64,000 bases of DNA, taken from assembly GCA_019454045.1 (NCBI GenBank), contig SKCR01029088.1, forward strand, positions 1 through 64,000. Direction: 5' to 3'. The stretch is from Zanthoxylum bungeanum. Lineage: Eukaryota > Streptophyta > Magnoliopsida > Sapindales > Rutaceae. The position numbers and the translations under genes are program-made. This document shows, piece by piece, positions 47,599 to 58,063 of the stretch (position 1 is the stretch's first letter; each line of letters opens with the position of its first letter). The notes beneath the pieces are model-generated. The model was given only the letters and a program-made list of their open reading frames with translations, was not told the DNA's origin and did no database searches.

Positions 47599-49259
47599 TC
47601 ATCGCATATTATAATCATCAAATAATTTTGGCATAAAATTAAACATGATGCATGAACCATGAATAATGAATTAGAAACCTAAGAGAATTACTATGCCACG
47701 AAAATCTATCATTCCACAAGTAAGTGTCGTCGTAGGGTAGGTCAAGTACTTGCATGATAGATCGAGACAATCTCAGTCAATTTAATATATGCGAGAATAA
47801 CTCTTATTCCTATATTAAACAACTACCGTTTCATTTGATCAAGGAATTTTATCAACAGTTAATTATTCCTTTGTGAGTGTAACCCGCCGTTTCGGGATTC
47901 TTGGACTTAACGAGTGAAGTGCCACCGTAGGGTAGGTCAGTTCACAAGATACATCTAGAATCTCTATCCTCTCGAAACCCAAACCTGATATTGACCCAAA
48001 ATGGACACCATCTGTAGGGGGACGAAAACAAAGCCGTCTCGAGGCGCCTTTTGAATCTCACATTTTTTGACTAACAACGGAGATCGTGGGATATACTGTT
48101 GTATATCCCTCTCCCACTCACTATTTTAAAATTAAGGTTTATATCTATAAAATATTTAATATTTTATTTTAACTAGTGTGGATAAATTTATGGCGGCTAA
48201 ATCATAATTTTTATTTACACTAGTTTAACATAAGTGACCTAACCAATTTTAACTCTTAAAAATTGTATCACTAATATTCCATTAGTCTCTACTAATAGTT
48301 TTACTCAATTAAACTAATTTAATTAGAGTGGTATTAGTGAGCTATTATATTTTAGCTCTTAAAATACTATAACACTAATAAGTTTAAAATTTATAGAATT
48401 CTAAAAAGGTCAAAATTTTAATTAAACATTTTAATAAATCTTAGTGCGTTATAAAATCCAATGGTACGTGGAATTGTATCCTGAGTGCAGACCATATTAC
48501 CATCCATTCGGAATCGGCTATGCAATTTATATCCGGGTTTCCATCCTATATACCAATGGAATTTATTATGCACCAATTAAGTCCAATTTATTAGAATTCA
48601 AATTTTAAACCATAAATCCAATTAATGTAATTAATTGATTTCCATGCATATCATATTCTAATTTAAACATGTTAAATTACATAAAATCATATTTTTATGT
48701 CTATAATGATAATGCATCTAAAACATGTTATGGCATGTAAAATACAAGAGTGGGCACCCTAAGCTATATGGCATGTTATTCAAACAATTCGAAATAAACA
48801 TACATATAACATAAAAAATTATTTTGCATTGACCGGGCTCTTATTTTTTCTATACTAATCTAATTAGTACATAAGATTCACCAAGGCATCCCTTGGTCTT
48901 CAAATCCCGCTCCAAAGTGGTGTTGGCTCCTTTTGCGACTTCGGTGCTCCAAATTACAAAGATTGAAATTTTACATTGAAAAATAAAATTACAACAAATG
49001 TAAACAAATGGCCTTATGGCCTTACATCCCAAAAACAAAACCAACTACAAAAATAAGAGCCGGAAAATTTTACGACCAATGCAAAATTCATTCATCACTT
49101 GAAATAACAAAAACATTCATCATATGAATATTACATTGCGCCCACTCATCTAAACATGCATATCATATTTATAACTCATATAAATATATTAAAAATAGAA
49201 ACTTTAAATGAAAAAGAGAAGGGTTAAGAACACTTTTCAACCTCGCTCTTGATGCCAAT
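47599..49259 (-). other. Long leader and primer site of family F
   Basis: About 1.66 kb with no gene. Two GTAGGGTAGGTCA words (about 47733 and 47929) recur. At its right end the minus strand reads ATTGGCATCAAGAGC, a tRNA-Met type primer site, next to the TG of the LTR repeat at 49260. Confidence 0.7.
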
Positions 49260-49490
49260 TGTAGGAAACGCTTTCCTCGCGCAGCGGAAGCGGCTTAGGC
49301 ACACGAATCGGACTTGAAATTTTTTTCTGTTCTTCCCTTCCTTTAGCCGAATGCAACCAGCAGGTGTACTGAAATATTTCTTATGTTTCGGACAAGATTT
49401 CAGCCCTGAAATGCTCCTGAAACATTCCCCAAACATCCCCCGAACTGTAGTGAAATAAAGGACTGTTTTGGACCCGTTATGCACCCGAAC
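49260..49490 (-). repeat. 231-bp partial duplication of the family F LTR end
   Basis: Starts TGTAGGAAACGCTTTCCTCG, exactly as the LTR at 49491 does, and follows it through 'GGACAAGATTTCAGCCC' and 'GGACTGTTTTGGACC' until the next TGTAGGAAACG. The primer site is next to this extra copy, not next to 49491. Confidence 0.85.
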
Positions 49491-50633
49491 TGTAGGAAAC
49501 GCTTTCCTCGCACAGCGGAAGCGATTAGGCATACGGATCGACCTTGAAATTTTTTTTTCTTTCCCTTCCTTAAAACCGAATGGAACCAGCACATATACTG
49601 AAGTTTTGCTTCTGTTTCGGACAAGATCTCAGCCCCGGAATGTGCCCAAAATAGTCCCCAAACAGCCCCCGAACTGCAATGAAATAATGGATTGTTTTGG
49701 ACCTGTTACGCAACTGAACTGCACACAAATCACCCACTGAATTGAGTGAACTGCAAGGGTGATATAGGTCTGATTTTTCCACTAAAAAAAAAATCCTAAA
49801 TCAGCCCCAAGAAGTCCCCAAGGTGTTTCCCAAAAACCCGAATTAAAACAAACAAATCGAGCCCCGATTGTAACAAGTGAAGTGAGGCAAAGAGATATTA
49901 TTGTTCCTCAATGACATGACTTATAAGAGTGAATGAGAAGATGATTTGTTCGTCACCACAAAGTCTTCCGAGCTATATCTCGTTACCAACGGAAAGTAGT
50001 GTGGGCTACACACACAAAACAAATTCGTAAACGTTTTAGAGATTTAATCACACATCAAGAATATTTTCTTATTCTTGTTCTTCAATATCGTTTCTCAACA
50101 TTTGAGAGAATAAAGAAAAAGAAGAAGATGCCTAGGGTTGCTAGAATGAGAGAGTCCCCTCAAAGAAAAATTATATTTTTCTTTTTATACTTAGGGTAAT
50201 TTGTTTCCTAAAACAAATCAACCACTCCCCTCCTTAACGGATATTTTAAGAGTGTCATTTCTATTTGGGTCCAGTCCTATATGATCGCATCATACAAGGT
50301 GCCTCCATTCTCATGTCTCTACATGGACGATCCGGATCAAGATCGCCATACAAATATAGAATGGACCGCAACTATAGATAAACCACAAACAAAGTACCTG
50401 CTTTGTTTGCCCTCTATGGACTATTTAAGATTACTAACTTCAGATTTAAATCCTCTTGTGTATGACACTCATACACTAAGTCTTAAGGTACATAAGTAAT
50501 CTAGGGGTTTTAAGATGATATATAATATGCGAAAATTAAACAAACAATTTGATAAATGAATAATGCATCGTTTTATTTCAAAACACATAAAACCGTTTAC
50601 ATCATATGTAGCTCTAGGGCATACATTCCAACA
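49491..50633 (-). repeat. Middle LTR of family F with a 1190-bp internal deletion
   Basis: 1143 bp from TGTAGGAAACG to ATTCCAACA. Aligned with 41570-43884 it lacks exactly the part between CCACTCCCCTCC (42301) and TTAACGGATATT (43492). Followed by a clean polypurine tract (reverse of ATCTCCCATTTGC, 50634-50646). Confidence 0.9.
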
Positions 50634-52540
50634 ATCTCCCATTTGCACTAGAGTAAATGTGACATGTCTCGTAATCCTAGACCATCTAGGTGACCTTCAA
50701 AAACTTTAGCCGACAAGGTCTTTGTAAACGGATCAGCCAGGTTATATGCGGATGCAATCTTTGTGACAGTAACGTCTCATCTCTGCACTATCTCCCTGAT
50801 GAGATGATATTTCCTTTCTATATGCTTTCCCTTTTTGTGGCTTCTTGGTTTTTTGGAGTTTGCCACCGCACCACTATTATCGCAATAGAGTGTGAGTTGT
50901 CTATCCATATCTGGAACAACTTCCAGATCTCCCAAGAATTTACGGAGCCAGACTGCTTCCTTAGCTGCTTCACAAGCTGCTACATATTCAGCCTCCATGG
51001 TGGAGTCAACAATACAAGATTGCTTTATGCTCCGCCATACTATAGCCCCACCACCTAGGGTGAACACTGATCCAGATGTAGATTTCCTAGAATCTACATC
51101 TGTCTGAAAATCAGAGTCTGTATATCCTCTTAGGATCATATCCTCACCAGAATATACAAGCATATAATTTCTCGTTCTCTTAAGATACTTGAGAACGTGT
51201 TCCACAGCCACCCAGTGATCCAATCCTGGGTTTGATTGAAACCTACTGACTACTGCAAAACAGATGTCTGGTCTCGTGCATAACATAGCATACATGAGAC
51301 TACCAACTACTGAGGCATATGAGATATGTCTCATTTCCTCAACATCTTGAGGTGTCTTATGAGACTGTTCATTTGATAAATGAATTCCATGCCGATAAGG
51401 CAGATTGCCTTTCTTGGAATTCTACATCCCAAATCGCACAAGGATCTTGTCGATATAGGATGTATGAGACATAGCTAACATTCGTTTCTTGCGATCCCGA
51501 AGTATCTGAATCCCAAGAACATAATTGGCCTCTCCAAAATATTTCAATTGGAATTGTTTAGCTAGTCAGGTTTTCACGTCTGATAATATCTTTACATCAT
51601 TCCCAATGAGTAAAATATCATCGACGTATAAAATAAGAAAAACCACCATCCCATCAATGACGCGCTTGTATACACATGGCTCATCAATATCCTACTCAAA
51701 ATCATAAGACTTGATCGTTGTATCAAATCTTATATTCCAAGATCGAGATGTCTGCTTGAGTCCATAAATGGACCTTTGCAGCTTTCAAACCTTTTGCTAT
51801 TGACCTTGGGCGATGAACCCCTCTGGTTGTACCTTATAGATACTTTCATCAAGATTGCCATTCAAGAATGCAGTCTTGACATCCACTTGCCAAATTTCAT
51901 AGTCATAATATGCGGCAATGGATAGAAGAGTGCGGATGGATTTAAGCATGGCTACTGGTGAGAAAGTTTCCTCATAGTCAACTCCCTCTTTCTTGGAATA
52001 ACCCTTGGCCACTAGTCTAGCCTTGAAGGTCTGTACCTTCCCATCTGATCCCCTCTTCCTTTTGTAGATCCACTTGCAACCTATGGGTTTCACCCCATCA
52101 GGTTGGTCTACAAGTTCCCAGACCGAGTTGGAGTACATGGACTACATCTCTAGGTTCATGGCTTTGAGCCATTCCTCTTTGTTAGAATCATCCATTGCAC
52201 TACTGTAGGTCAATGGATCACCTATGTCATCGCTGGATGCGACAACTTGTGCTTCTCCAACCCCTAGGTAGCGATCAGGTTGTCATACAACCCTCCCACT
52301 GCGTCTAGGTGGTAGATCATTCTGACGAGCTTGCATCTAACTATCTGATGTCAAAGGTGCTATGTATTTGTCAACTTTCGTTGATGATGGCGTGTTGGAC
52401 GAACCAGTAAGTAAATCCTCGAGTAACACTTTACTTCGAGGTTTGAACTCCCTCATATAGTCCTCCTCTAGAAACGTAGCATTTGTCGATACAAACACTT
52501 TGTTATCATCAGGACTGTAGAAGAATCCACCACTAGTCTC
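50634..52540 (-). pseudogene. Copia RT/RNase H tail, right copy of array F
   Basis: RNase H frame 50777-51334: RHISYASVVGSLMYAMLCTR, FQTDVDSRKSTSGSVFTLGG, DSTMEAEYVAACEAAKEAVW, LYCDNSGAVANSKKPRSHKK. Reverse transcriptase frame 51797-52138 (WIYKRKRGSDGKVQTFKARL, IWQVDVKTAFLNGNLDESIY), ending in a stop after FIAQGQ. The catalytic block LILYVDDILL is intact at about 51608-51637. The copy stops near 52540 at the integrase/reverse transcriptase border, fused to LTR sequence. Confidence 0.85.
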
Positions 52541-52775
52541 CGCTTTGTTTGCTCTCTATGGACTATTTAAGATTACAAACTTTAGACTTAAATCCTCTTG
52601 TGTATGACACTAATACACTAAGTCTGAAGACACATAAGTAATCTAGGGTATTCAATATGATATATAATATGCGAAAATTAAACAAACACTTTGATAAATG
52701 AATAATGCATCGTTTTATTTCAAAACACATAAAATTATTTACATCACATGTAGCTCTAGGGCATACATCCCAACA
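52541..52775 (-). repeat. LTR start fragment at the right end of array F
   Basis: 235 bp matching 43655-43884 and 50398-50633, ending GGGCATACATCCCAACA. On the minus strand it is the first part of U3, joined directly to pol. The junction falls at a shared 'CCGCTTTGTTTG'-like word. Confidence 0.85.
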
Positions 52776-52842
52776 AAGTATTCATGAAGGGGTGGCGCAT
52801 GACATGAGAACAGAGAGAGTGAAACTAGAAAAAGGAGAACCT

Positions 52843-52856
52843 GAGCTCTGATACCA
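52843..52856 (-). promoter_or_regulatory. Primer binding site of TRIM-like element D
   Basis: The reverse strand reads TGGTATCAGAGCTC immediately inside the right LTR, a perfect match to the plant initiator tRNA-Met site. Confidence 0.9.
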
Positions 52857-53112
52857 TGTTAGATAATGAAAGAAAGTCTTAAATTCACTCTATATGAATT
52901 TACAATGGTAGAGGCCTTTATATAGGCTACATAGAAAACCAAAATAGAAAAGAAATCATATAGTAATGAACAATAATAATGAATATAGGAAATTTGCATC
53001 TAATAGGGAAATATAATAAAATCATGAATCTTAAAGGTACTTGGATTTCTATTTTGGATATTGATTCCATAATATAGATTTTCATAATAATATTTCTTAA
53101 TATTCCTTAACA
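52857..53112 (-). repeat. Right (5') LTR of TRIM-like element D
   Basis: 256 bp, TGTTAGATAATG...TTCCTTAACA, partner of 40829-41087. Confidence 0.9.
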
Positions 53113-53835
53113 GCATGAAGGTGTAGTATGTGAGTTTTGATTATGATAAGAGTGTTTGATCAAGAAAATTTAAGTTAATCTTAAACTATTTGCCTTAAAG
53201 AAAATGTATGAAGGTTGAAGAAGTTGGCATAAATGAAATTATGGCTCAATATATAGTGACAGTGAAAACTACCCCAACTCTATGTTCCGAGATCGGTATG
53301 CTAGTCTATATAGACTGGTATGTCGGTCATGTAATTAAAACGATGATATGACTATGTGGGTGATTTTCCGCACTTTGATACAATGTATGTTTAAAAAATT
53401 TTATAATATGGCCTCTGGATGTTCATTGGTACGGACTGATGCCCATAAGAACCTGTGTGTATCAAGATAGTATTTGTGAACCATTGTGTTAGGGTTTAGG
53501 TATCATAATATTCGAGATTACGCTCCCTAAAGCTTTGGCCATCCTCCAAAAAACAGTTTCCATTGGTATGATAATTTTAGAAAATGGTTTTCTGATTATT
53601 ATCTTAGGACGTGAATTTGTAAATATGATGAGTTACACATTAAACAATTTGACGTTTTATTTATGTCTCTTCACACAACTCGGATAGTCTATGACGAAAA
53701 GATTATACGTATTTGACCACCTCTTATGGTCATTGTGACTCATAGGTGGATGAATTATAGACACATGGAATCGTTCCATGTGACAAAAATATCAGAACCT
53801 AAAAAGTCTTATTAATATAAAGTGTTAAGCACTTG
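53113..53835 (+). repeat. LTR fragments (K-like, then J-like)
   Basis: 53113-53345 contains 'GATCGGTATGCTAGTC' and 'GGTATGTCGGTC' wording similar to 18680-18910. 53350-53835 contains 'CCGCACTTTGATAC', 'GATGTTCATTGGTACGGACTGATGC' in short pieces and 'GGTGGATGAATTATAGACAC', in the order of the LTR at 62850-63240 (+ strand). No gene. Confidence 0.5.
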
Positions 53836-53959
53836 GGGAGCTGATGTTGTGGCGGTTGTGGAACTCTAGGGTCGAATCGGTACCCTATGCAATGAAAGTG
53901 GGTCTAACCCGTGGATATGAAGCATGAGTGTTTTTTAAATAATTTAATGAAATATTATA

Positions 53960-56325
53960 TTCAATTATGAGTGCCTAGGAAAAAATCAGGGACGAATTCG
54001 CAATCCGGAAACTCAAAATGTGAGAAAATTAGATTCAGTATGCATCACACGCGCCAAGCGCGCTTGAACTTTAGTGCATGCAAGCAATTGCTTCAGTGCA
54101 TTGCATGCACATGCAACAATTTCTCAATGCATGTGCAAGATTTAATATATTTTTTTTTGTTAAAGCATCAACTCTCTAGAAACAGACAAATGATGCAAAT
54201 TGGGTATTTTACCCAATTAGCTTTCAACCTTCTTTAATTACTTCCAAACATCCAAAATTAATTTTTAACATCAAAACCAACATCAACACATATTATAAAA
54301 CAAACACATATTTTTTCAAAATATCAAATATTTTTACAAAAACATAAAATTATTCAAAATACGCACATGCGTAAATTTTGAATCTAAAATATAAACCAAA
54401 GAAGAATCTCACAAAGAAGTAACCCTTGAACAATTGTAGGTTACTTAAAGGTGGTCAATGATTCTAGAATAGTAGTCATAGCTCCAAGCTTTTATCTAGA
54501 GTTCCAAACTCTAATTTTATGTTCATGTCCAACACAAATATTTTTGACTTAATTACAAGAATGTTGTGTTTATGCTTCCAAAATATCCATACATAATTCA
54601 TTAGCCTAATTTCAACTTCAAATTATGTTATTATATATCCAATACATAATACATCACTATATGTTTCACTAATGAAAACATAACTTTAGAGAATATCAAA
54701 CTTACCTAGCAAGCTTGAATCCAAGATCCAAACTTCTTCTCATTGTTGAAAATATTGTAGAGAATTTTCAAAGCTTCTCTCACAAAAACTTTAATTATGT
54801 TAATCTGTCTTTTAGATTGCTTGCTTAGATTTCTCAAGTTTAATTAAAAACTTGCTAAAGCTTGCCTTTTATAGTAAAGCTTATGCAATTTTTAATTAAG
54901 AAAAATTCTAATCAGCTTTTAGGTAGACTTAATCTAATTTGTCCAAATATGTATAATTAGGTGTCACTAATCACATTTGTCTACCACTTTAATTTTATCT
55001 AATTAAAACTACGCAAAGTTTAACCAATTGATTAGTTCATTGTCTACCACTTTGATTTAATCCAATTAAATCAAGCCAAATACACCTATTATTATATATT
55101 TTATAATTACCAAAATATCCTTCAATGGTAGAAATATTTATGAAATTACAACAAAGCCATTGTGTGATTTTGGATTAATCCAGTTAATCCAAATGAGTCA
55201 AGTAAATAATTAATGTTATTCAATAACACTTAATTACTTTGTTTGATATTTATAATATCAAATATTATTTATTATTAAACATCATCGGCTACCCAAGTGC
55301 TCAACGAGTACTCTTCATATTGTGGGACTCTCTAAATCCAGATATGTTCATCATATATGCCTAGCTTATATGTACACAATTCGGCCACCTTCGAATCCGC
55401 GAAGAACACGAACGACCTTTCTGAACTATACAAGCCAAGGTCATCATATATGTTTAACAATCCCTCCGTCGTAGGCCATCCGAGTTGTGCTTAGGAAATA
55501 TAGATTATATCGTCAAGTTTCCGAGACACACATCTAATATTGTCGACATGTCCACGATTCTTTACAACTAATTAGAACACCATTTCTGATATATGCGATC
55601 AACCCTAGGTTATCAGCTTTGGCCAAAATCTTAAGAATCGTGACTTACCACATGGATATCTAATCCTTTTATGGTACACATACGGGCCGACGGATCCTAT
55701 CTTGATACGCACTTGATAAACGAGTGCATCAGTCCACACCCAACGAACATCTAGCGGTCAGACCATGAATGGTCTCTGATATATATGGCATCAAAGTGTG
55801 GAGGATCACACACAAATCAATGTTATCCTATAGTCAAATGATCACATATGCTACTCGACTCGAGAAGATTCCTATTGACGGTGATGTGTACTTCCAACTA
55901 TTAGGAATCACCTATGAGTCATTCAGTATTCGCTCCAACGAATACCCACGCGTCTTCTCTTGCTCATGGTACATTGGGTTAGACTATTGGAACTCTAATT
56001 TCAATATACGACATGTGCTAGTTTTTTAGGTTATAGGAATTCGACTGTATTCTGAAACCAACGAATATGAATATTTACTTTAAGAATAGTCTATAATAGT
56101 AATATTATCCTAATGTCTGACCACCCAGTGTCTAGTATTACTATATGACTATTTTAAGGTCAATATTATTCTCAGCATATTTATATATCAAACTTATATG
56201 TATTATGACATAATAATTATCATTAAAAATGTTGAAATGAAAATATAGTTATTTTATTAATAAGTAATAAGATATAATATATAATACATTATTCAGATTG
56301 ACGCTTTAAGCACTAACTCCAATAG
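53960..56325 (-). repeat. Copia-like LTR, family J, minus orientation
   Basis: 55270-56035 is the reverse-oriented equivalent of 62690-63300 (for example 'CGACTCGAGAAGATTCCTATTGACG' split words versus 'CAATAGGAATCTTCTCGAG'). Toward 56325 the minus strand reads TATTGGAGTTAGTGC, like the LTR start at 62354. The left border near 53960 is a guess. It contains only AT-rich sequence and no gene. Confidence 0.5.
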
Positions 56326-56979
56326 CTTATACACGATGTGTTGAGGGTATATAATAATATTAAATATTCTTGAAGCGATTCCAAATTGAATTGTTTAATT
56401 AGATTTTATTTAAATGTTAAACAAACAAAACACGAACACAAAATAAAAATCCATGCATTTGGTCCCACCACTTCATATGTGTGTAAATTGTTCACACGTG
56501 TGTATTTTCGTGAGCATGCTTGTTAGCAAAGCAAGCTTTAATGAGGGCATGGAATGCTGAATTATTGACATATTTGGTGACATTTTTAGAATTGTTGTTG
56601 TTTTTTATTAGTGATAGGTATATACATTTAAATGATAAACTCTTTGGTATAAAATTTTGATATTTTTGATTTATTATTTTTTTTTATTTTACCTAAAATA
56701 TATTTTAGGTATCTCATTTGAGTTTTGATAATTATATAAACCAAAATTGTCACCCTTCACACATCTATCCCATTCAAGAAAAAGCACAAAACACATACTC
56801 TCAAGCTCTCTCAACGATCAACCGAAGTTGTGAACTTTGGTCAACCGATGTTTGAACTTCCAGAAGGTTCGGCTGACTGAAGTTGTGAACTTAGATCGAC
56901 CAAAATAAAGGTTAGGTCAATCGAACCCTACAAGATTTGAATTGTTTTCCTTTTTCGGAAACACGCTTCTGCCACTCTC
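56326..56979. other. Spacer with a short repeated motif
   Basis: AT-rich, no gene. 56818-56930 repeats 'GAAGTTGTGAACTT' and 'TCAACCGA/GACCGA' words two to three times, as in the R-U5 part of some LTRs, but no element could be defined. Confidence 0.4.
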
Positions 56980-57112
56980 CAATAGGATCAACCAAATTAA
57001 ACTCAGCCGGGGTCTTCTTGGTATCAAAGTTCCCAACTACACTTCCAACAACAAAGAAATTGAAACCATGAAGATGAAATGGGTGTGACTCAACTGAGTG
57101 CAGCATTGACAA
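56980..57112 (-). pseudogene. Laccase exon fragment
   Basis: The minus strand reads [17 protein letters not shown] then [27 protein letters not shown] is the copper-binding L3-type block of plant laccases (multicopper oxidases that polymerise phenolics in the cell wall), followed by the expected GNFxxxxxPxxFNLVDP spacing. The next residues ([10 protein letters not shown]) no longer match, where a laccase would continue RNTxxVPxGGW. Only about 40 residues of a normal 560 remain, with no copper sites 1, 2 or 4, so it is a relic, possibly one exon captured by or left behind from repeats. Confidence 0.85.
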
Positions 57113-57600
57113 TCCTTTGAAAGTACGTATGTTTTACCCGATTAAACCTCCATGGCAAAGATATCTAACATAGAAATTGGCCAGGGGATGTTATTCTATA
57201 TATGTATATTTGTATATTAAGAATGCTATTTTAGTTGGATAATGATAAAATTAATGGGTCTAACTGAATTCAAAATTAACTTGAGAGTATATGGTTATCC
57301 AATTGCTATATTTTAACTTCATTTATTCAAATTCTCCTAATTTCGTTTAAGAAATTTCTTTATTGCTTCCTTCTATTCCGTTACATGGCTTTTTATTACT
57401 GACTTACTCCACTAACAACAATGCTAACTACTTTTTAACAGCTCTTAAATTTTTCCGTTACTCGTAACTAACTCTGTTCACAGATTCTGTTAACTGTAAC
57501 TAACTTCTAACTGATATTTAACTTCTTCCAAATTCAATTAAGCTCATAATCCAGTAGATTCTTAGGCATTGCTCTGCTTCTCTGTGGCCTGGTTCATGAC
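57113..57600. other. Spacer, nothing recognised
   Basis: AT-rich. Around 57420-57540 short TTAACTG/AACTAACT words recur. Probably non-coding repeat sequence next to the gag gene. Confidence 0.35.
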
Positions 57601-58063
57601 TGCTGAGAAGGATCCTGAATTTCAGTTACAGTCAGAAATTCTTGTACCTACTGAATTTGTATGTGCAGGTTTAGATGATGAATTAGTGGCAGGGAAAGTG
57701 ATACTTGAGGGTACTGAAAACTGAGTTCTATTATTCTGATTAGGGGCAGTGATATGAGTAAGCTTTTCTTCTTGAAGGACTGCGAAATCAATTGCTTCTG
57801 TAAAAGTAGCAGGTCTAAGAGCCATAACTTCTCTTCCAATAGGAGGTTTTAAGCCATACACAATGCAATTTAACAAGGAACCTTCAGTTAAGTCATTTAC
57901 CTTATTGGTCAACACCTTAAAATCCCTAATGTATGCTCGTACTGTGGTGGTCTGAGAATGCTTAAAGAGAGTCAAAAACTGAATCCCTAAATCTAGTTGC
58001 TACAGCTGCCAAGAAAGACCCACAACTGGCCCTTTTTCCTCATCCATGAATACCAAGATAATG
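57601..58063 (-). pseudogene. Ty3/gypsy gag, part downstream of the solo LTR insertion
   Basis: Minus-strand frame 57622-57975: FKHSQTTTVRAYIRDFKVLT, GLKPPIGREVMALRPATFTE, AIDFAVLQEEKL, the retrotransposon gag domain (capsid) of gypsy elements. Between it and 58063 the frame is interrupted by stops. The gene continues at 62291-62353 beyond the family E insertion. After the gag core it reads a Ser/Thr-rich tail and stops at 57622. Confidence 0.8.

Larger units (their letters stand above)
41570..52775 (-). mobile_element. Ty1/copia array, family F, with three LTR regions inside element D
   Basis: Read on the minus strand: LTR start fragment (52775-52541), pol end (52540-50634), LTR (50633-49491) plus a partial LTR repeat (49490-49260), primer site, leader, gag, pol, then LTR (43884-41570). 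The flanks AAGCA (41565-41569) and AAGTA (52776-52780) are a 5-bp target duplication with one mismatch around the whole array, so it began as one insertion and later became a tandem by LTR recombination or a similar event, then lost parts. All coding regions are broken. Confidence 0.85.
40829..53112 (-). mobile_element. TRIM-like non-autonomous LTR element ('family D'), split by copia array F
   Basis: Two LTRs of 259 bp (40829-41087) and 256 bp (52857-53112), over 90% alike by eye, start TGTTAGATAATG and end TTTAACA/CTTAACA. On the minus strand the internal side starts with a perfect tRNA-Met primer site (TGGTATCAGAGCTC, 52843-52856) and ends with a purine tract (GAGGGGGGGG, 41088-41097). Without the insertion at 41570-52775 the internal region is about 0.56 kb and has no gag or pol, so the whole element was about 1.07 kb. 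The flanks ATATG (left) and GCATG (right) agree at three of five positions, which may be a decayed duplication. Size and structure fit TRIM elements, which must be mobilised by other elements' enzymes. Confidence 0.85.

Noticed and set aside
53971..54237. 88-codon frame with Cys-rich middle
   Set aside because: It contains a palindromic GCATGCAAGCAATTGCTT-like stretch and lies at the uncertain edge of a family J LTR. No recognised domain.
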